From Veillonella parvula (lineage in GTDB: Bacteria > Bacillota > Negativicutes > Veillonellales > Veillonellaceae), in NCBI GenBank assembly GCA_947096075.1, contig CAMUQE010000030.1:1-16224 (forward strand): a stretch of 16,224 nt of DNA, written 5' to 3'. Of the stretch, positions 13,934-16,224 are shown piece by piece; the stretch's first letter is position 1, and each line of letters starts with the position of its first letter. A program made the position numbers and the translations under genes. The notes below the pieces were generated by a model that made no database searches, was not told where the DNA came from, and saw only the letters and a list, made by a program, of their open reading frames with translations.

Positions 13934-14913
13934 TAAAGTCCCTCCAACTTAGCTAACCAACATGTAAACTGGTGACTTTCACCAACATTTGTAACCATCG
14001 GAACCCGATTACCACAAATTCGCATAGCCCACTTACAACGAGGATTAAAAGCGCATCCACGTGGTAAATCAAATAAATCAGGAGGTTGACCTTCAACTGC
14101 CTTCAGTTCACCATGCCATTTACCTTGTGGCAATGCAAGCAATAGCCCCAATGTATATGGGTGACGAGGTTCGCTAAAGATACCATCTACCGTAGCAGAC
14201 TCAACACATTTACCTGCGTACATAACCATAACACGATCGCAAATTTGAGCGATAACACGTAAGTTGTGAGAAATAAAGATGATACCAATGCCAGCCTCTA
14301 CGGCTAACGTTTGCATAAGGCGCAAAATTTGTGCCTCTGTAGTAATATCAAGAGCTGTTGTGGGCTCATCACAAATCAAAATCTTAGGACGACCGGCTAC
14401 TGCCATAGCGATACATACGCGTTGACGCATACCGCCACTCAACTCATGAGGATATTGAGACAAACGTCGTTCCGGTGTAGATAGGCCCATCTTCTTCAAC
14501 AAATCGATGGCAATGGCCCTTTCATCGTAATCTTCACCATACGCATTTGTACGATGGATAGCCTCATACATTTGCTCCCCAATCGTCATGATAGGATTCA
14601 AAGAGGTCATAGGATCTTGGAACACCATGGCAACCGTGGTACCACGAAGTTCATTCCAATCATCTTCAGTAAATCCAAGACAATCGTGACCATCAATCAT
14701 AAATGTATCCGCTTTAATTTTAGTTTTACTATATGGCAATAAGCCCATTAAAGAGTTAACTAAAACGGATTTACCACATCCAGATTCACCTACAATACCT
14801 AATATCTCACCACGCTGTAAGGAAATATCTTGATTGCGAATAACTCGCAACGGACCTTGGAAGGTATTGATGGTAATGGATACATTACGCACATCAACAA
14901 TAGCGTTATTCAT
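13933..14913 (-). CDS. oppD: Oligopeptide ABC transporter ATP-binding protein OppD
   Basis: The partner ATPase of 326 residues. Walker A GESGCGKSV (42-50), Q-loop Gln99 in VFQDPMTSLNP, signature LSGGMRQR (158-165; the Met variant is usual for OppD and DppD), Walker B ILICDEPTTALD (178-189) and switch His216. The C-terminal oligopeptide domain has HPYTLGLLLALP (251-262) and Cys at 287, 293, 300 and 318, again in the iron-sulfur pattern. The ATG overlaps the oppC stop by one base (TAATG), with AAGGAGA upstream. Tight overlaps through the operon point to equal translation of the subunits. No missing residue was seen. Confidence 0.94.
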   Translation of the reverse strand: MNNAIVDVRNVSITINTFQGPLRVIRNQDISLQRGEILGIVGESGCGKSVLVNSLMGLLPYSKTKIKADTFMIDGHDCLGFTEDDWNELRGTTVAMVFQDPMTSLNPIMTIGEQMYEAIHRTNAYGEDYDERAIAIDLLKKMGLSTPERRLSQYPHELSGGMRQRVCIAMAVAGRPKILICDEPTTALDITTEAQILRLMQTLAVEAGIGIIFISHNLRVIAQICDRVMVMYAGKCVESATVDGIFSEPRHPYTLGLLLALPQGKWHGELKAVEGQPPDLFDLPRGCAFNPRCKWAMRICGNRVPMVTNVGESHQFTCWLAKLEGL

Positions 14914-15812
14914 TATCTATCTCCTTCCTTAGGGTCTAATACATTGCGCAAGCCATCGCCAAGGAAAGCGAAACCAAGCATGGTAACACTAATAGCAACA
15001 GCTGGGAAAATCAATTGGAATGGATAGGAGCGCATGCTACTAATCCCTTCAGAAGCTAATACGCCCCAGCTCGCCATAGGTGCATTTACACCTAAGCCGA
15101 TAAAACTAAGGAATGCTTCTGTAAAAATTGCCTCTGGAATAGCCAATGTTAAAGTAATAATGATAGGCCCTACACAGTTTGGCAAAATATGACGCAATAA
15201 AATGCGATGTTTCGGAATACCCATGGCTTCTGCTGCGATGATGTATTCTTCGTTTTTAACTTTCAAAATTTGGCTACGTACAATACGGGCCATATTAAGC
15301 CAATACGCAATACCTAATGCTACAAAAATAGATATAAGACCGGGTCCAAGTACAACCATCAACAAGATAACATATAGTAAAAGTGGAATGCCGTACAAAA
15401 CATCTACAATGCCCATCATGATACGGTCTACTTTACCACCCATATAACCTGCAATACCGCCATAGGCAACGCCGATTACAAGGTTGATGAAAGCTGCCAC
15501 AAAACCAATGGTTAAGGAAATACGCGCACCATACATAACACGCGTATAAATATCACGGCCCAATGTGTCCGTACCAAACCAATGACTAAAGCTTGGACTT
15601 TGGTTCGCATCGATTAAAGATTGATCCGCATATGTATAAGGTGAAATAAGTGGCCCTAAGATAGCGAGTACAATCATAACTAAGATGATGCTCGCCCCGA
15701 CTACGGCCAAACGATTTACCTTAAATCGCTCCCATTTACTAGGACGCTTTATAAAACTAGTAATTTCTTCTTGAGGGGCCCGTTCAATAGGTAAAAAGTC
15801 TTCCTTATTCAT
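14913..15812 (-). CDS. oppC: Oligopeptide ABC transporter permease OppC
   Basis: The second membrane subunit of the importer, 299 residues. It has the N-terminal OppC extension and first membrane helix (about 36-58), then the family segment FGTDTLGRDIYTRVMYGAR (79-97) and a five-helix permease core. The cytoplasmic coupling loop carries the EAA motif (EYIIAAEAMGIPKHRILLRH, about residues 188-207), where the ATPases dock. ATG at 15812 lies 8 bases inside the end of oppB, preceded by AGGAGGGG about 4 bases upstream. The positive-inside pattern and length are normal. Confidence 0.94.
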   Translation of the reverse strand: MNKEDFLPIERAPQEEITSFIKRPSKWERFKVNRLAVVGASIILVMIVLAILGPLISPYTYADQSLIDANQSPSFSHWFGTDTLGRDIYTRVMYGARISLTIGFVAAFINLVIGVAYGGIAGYMGGKVDRIMMGIVDVLYGIPLLLYVILLMVVLGPGLISIFVALGIAYWLNMARIVRSQILKVKNEEYIIAAEAMGIPKHRILLRHILPNCVGPIIITLTLAIPEAIFTEAFLSFIGLGVNAPMASWGVLASEGISSMRSYPFQLIFPAVAISVTMLGFAFLGDGLRNVLDPKEGDR

Positions 15813-16224
15813 CTGTCCCCTCCTCTGTTGTAACGCGTGGATCGATTAATGGATAAATCATATCCACCAAAATATTAAGAAATACCACAAGAGCACTATA
15901 GAAAATTGTAATACCAAGAATAACTGTATAATCACGGTTATAAATTGATGTTACAAAATACTGACCTAACCCGGGAATCGCAAAAATCGTTTCAACGATA
16001 AAGCTACCTGTTAACAAGCTAGCTGCCAATGGGCCTAAGTATGTAATAACTGGCAAAATCGCATTGCCTAGTGCATGACGAGTCAAAATCGTCCAAGAAC
16101 CTAGACCTTTTGCACGAGCTGTACGAATGTATTCTTGTTGATACACATCAAGTAAACCACTACGCGTTAAACGAGCAATAAAGGCCATCGGTTGCGCTGC
16201 CAATGTCAACACAGGCAACACCAT
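15805..16224 (-). CDS. oppB: Oligopeptide ABC transporter permease OppB, C-terminal part (start outside the window)
   Basis: The C-terminal 139 or so residues of the first permease subunit; the full protein is normally about 305-320 residues, so roughly half is beyond the window. The ATG at the very edge is internal, not a start. Visible features are RLTRSGLLDVYQQEYIRTAR leading into the EAA coupling loop (about 16-50 of the visible part), then IVETIFAIPGLGQYFVTSI (76-94) and the last membrane helix, ending near LIDPRV. These are standard for OppB and DppB. It overlaps oppC by 8 bases. Confidence 0.93.
   Translation of the reverse strand: MVLPVLTLAAQPMAFIARLTRSGLLDVYQQEYIRTARAKGLGSWTILTRHALGNAILPVITYLGPLAASLLTGSFIVETIFAIPGLGQYFVTSIYNRDYTVILGITIFYSALVVFLNILVDMIYPLIDPRVTTEEGTDE

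Noticed and set aside
16222..16224. The ATG at the window edge as the start of oppB
   Set aside because: The sequence after it is the middle of the permease family; the N-terminal half with its first helices is missing, so the gene simply continues outside the window.
1..16224. Mobile elements, CRISPR arrays, phage genes, tRNA or rRNA genes
   Set aside because: None seen on either strand; genes are uniformly oriented, intact and of housekeeping or transport type with short spacers.

Overview
The window looks like a chromosomal segment of a low-GC member of the Firmicutes lineage, most likely a Negativicute and perhaps Veillonella. This is inferred from gene order, protein style and composition; no rRNA or other marker is present. 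All genes lie on the minus strand, so they are read from high to low coordinates. No tRNA, rRNA, CRISPR array, insertion sequence or phage gene was seen, and no intergenic gap exceeds about 170 bases.

Layout in the direction of transcription: (1) 16224-9562 is an oligopeptide ABC importer (partial oppB, oppC, oppD, oppF), then a cytoplasmic protein with a class A beta-lactamase fold, a family 5 substrate-binding protein, and, past a hairpin terminator, an S66 LD-carboxypeptidase. Nearly all of these genes overlap or almost touch. The set resembles peptidoglycan-peptide recycling operons. (2) 9441-8296 is an M20 amidohydrolase with its own upstream region carrying three GATATTAG repeats. (3) 8191-4399 is a tight operon: an ABC-F ATPase of the YkpA/YbiT type, then folE, folP, folB and folK, the pterin branch of folate synthesis. 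It has a near-consensus promoter followed by a perfect 10-bp terminator hairpin that lies between promoter and start codon, so the operon appears to be controlled by attenuation. (4) 4297-3482 is an orphan membrane-anchored or exported protein with its own promoter. (5) 3387-2440 is an LDH/MDH-family 2-hydroxyacid dehydrogenase with an unusual substrate-specificity loop. (6) 2262-1 is the conserved Firmicutes block divIC, yabR-like S1 protein, ppx/gppA, tilS (cut by the window edge), with a terminator after the S1 gene and a promoter before ppx.

The points most worth following are: the attenuator ahead of the ABC-F/folate operon and a near copy of that layout ahead of the LD-carboxypeptidase; a GTP cyclohydrolase I that has Gln where the catalytic His of the HxC motif is expected; a beta-lactamase-fold protein without the Glu166 general base and without a signal peptide inside a muropeptide-type operon; and an LDH-family enzyme with neither Gln nor Arg at the discriminating position. 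None of these alone proves a new system. The transporter, beta-lactamase-fold protein and LD-carboxypeptidase together are the best candidate for an under-described pathway.
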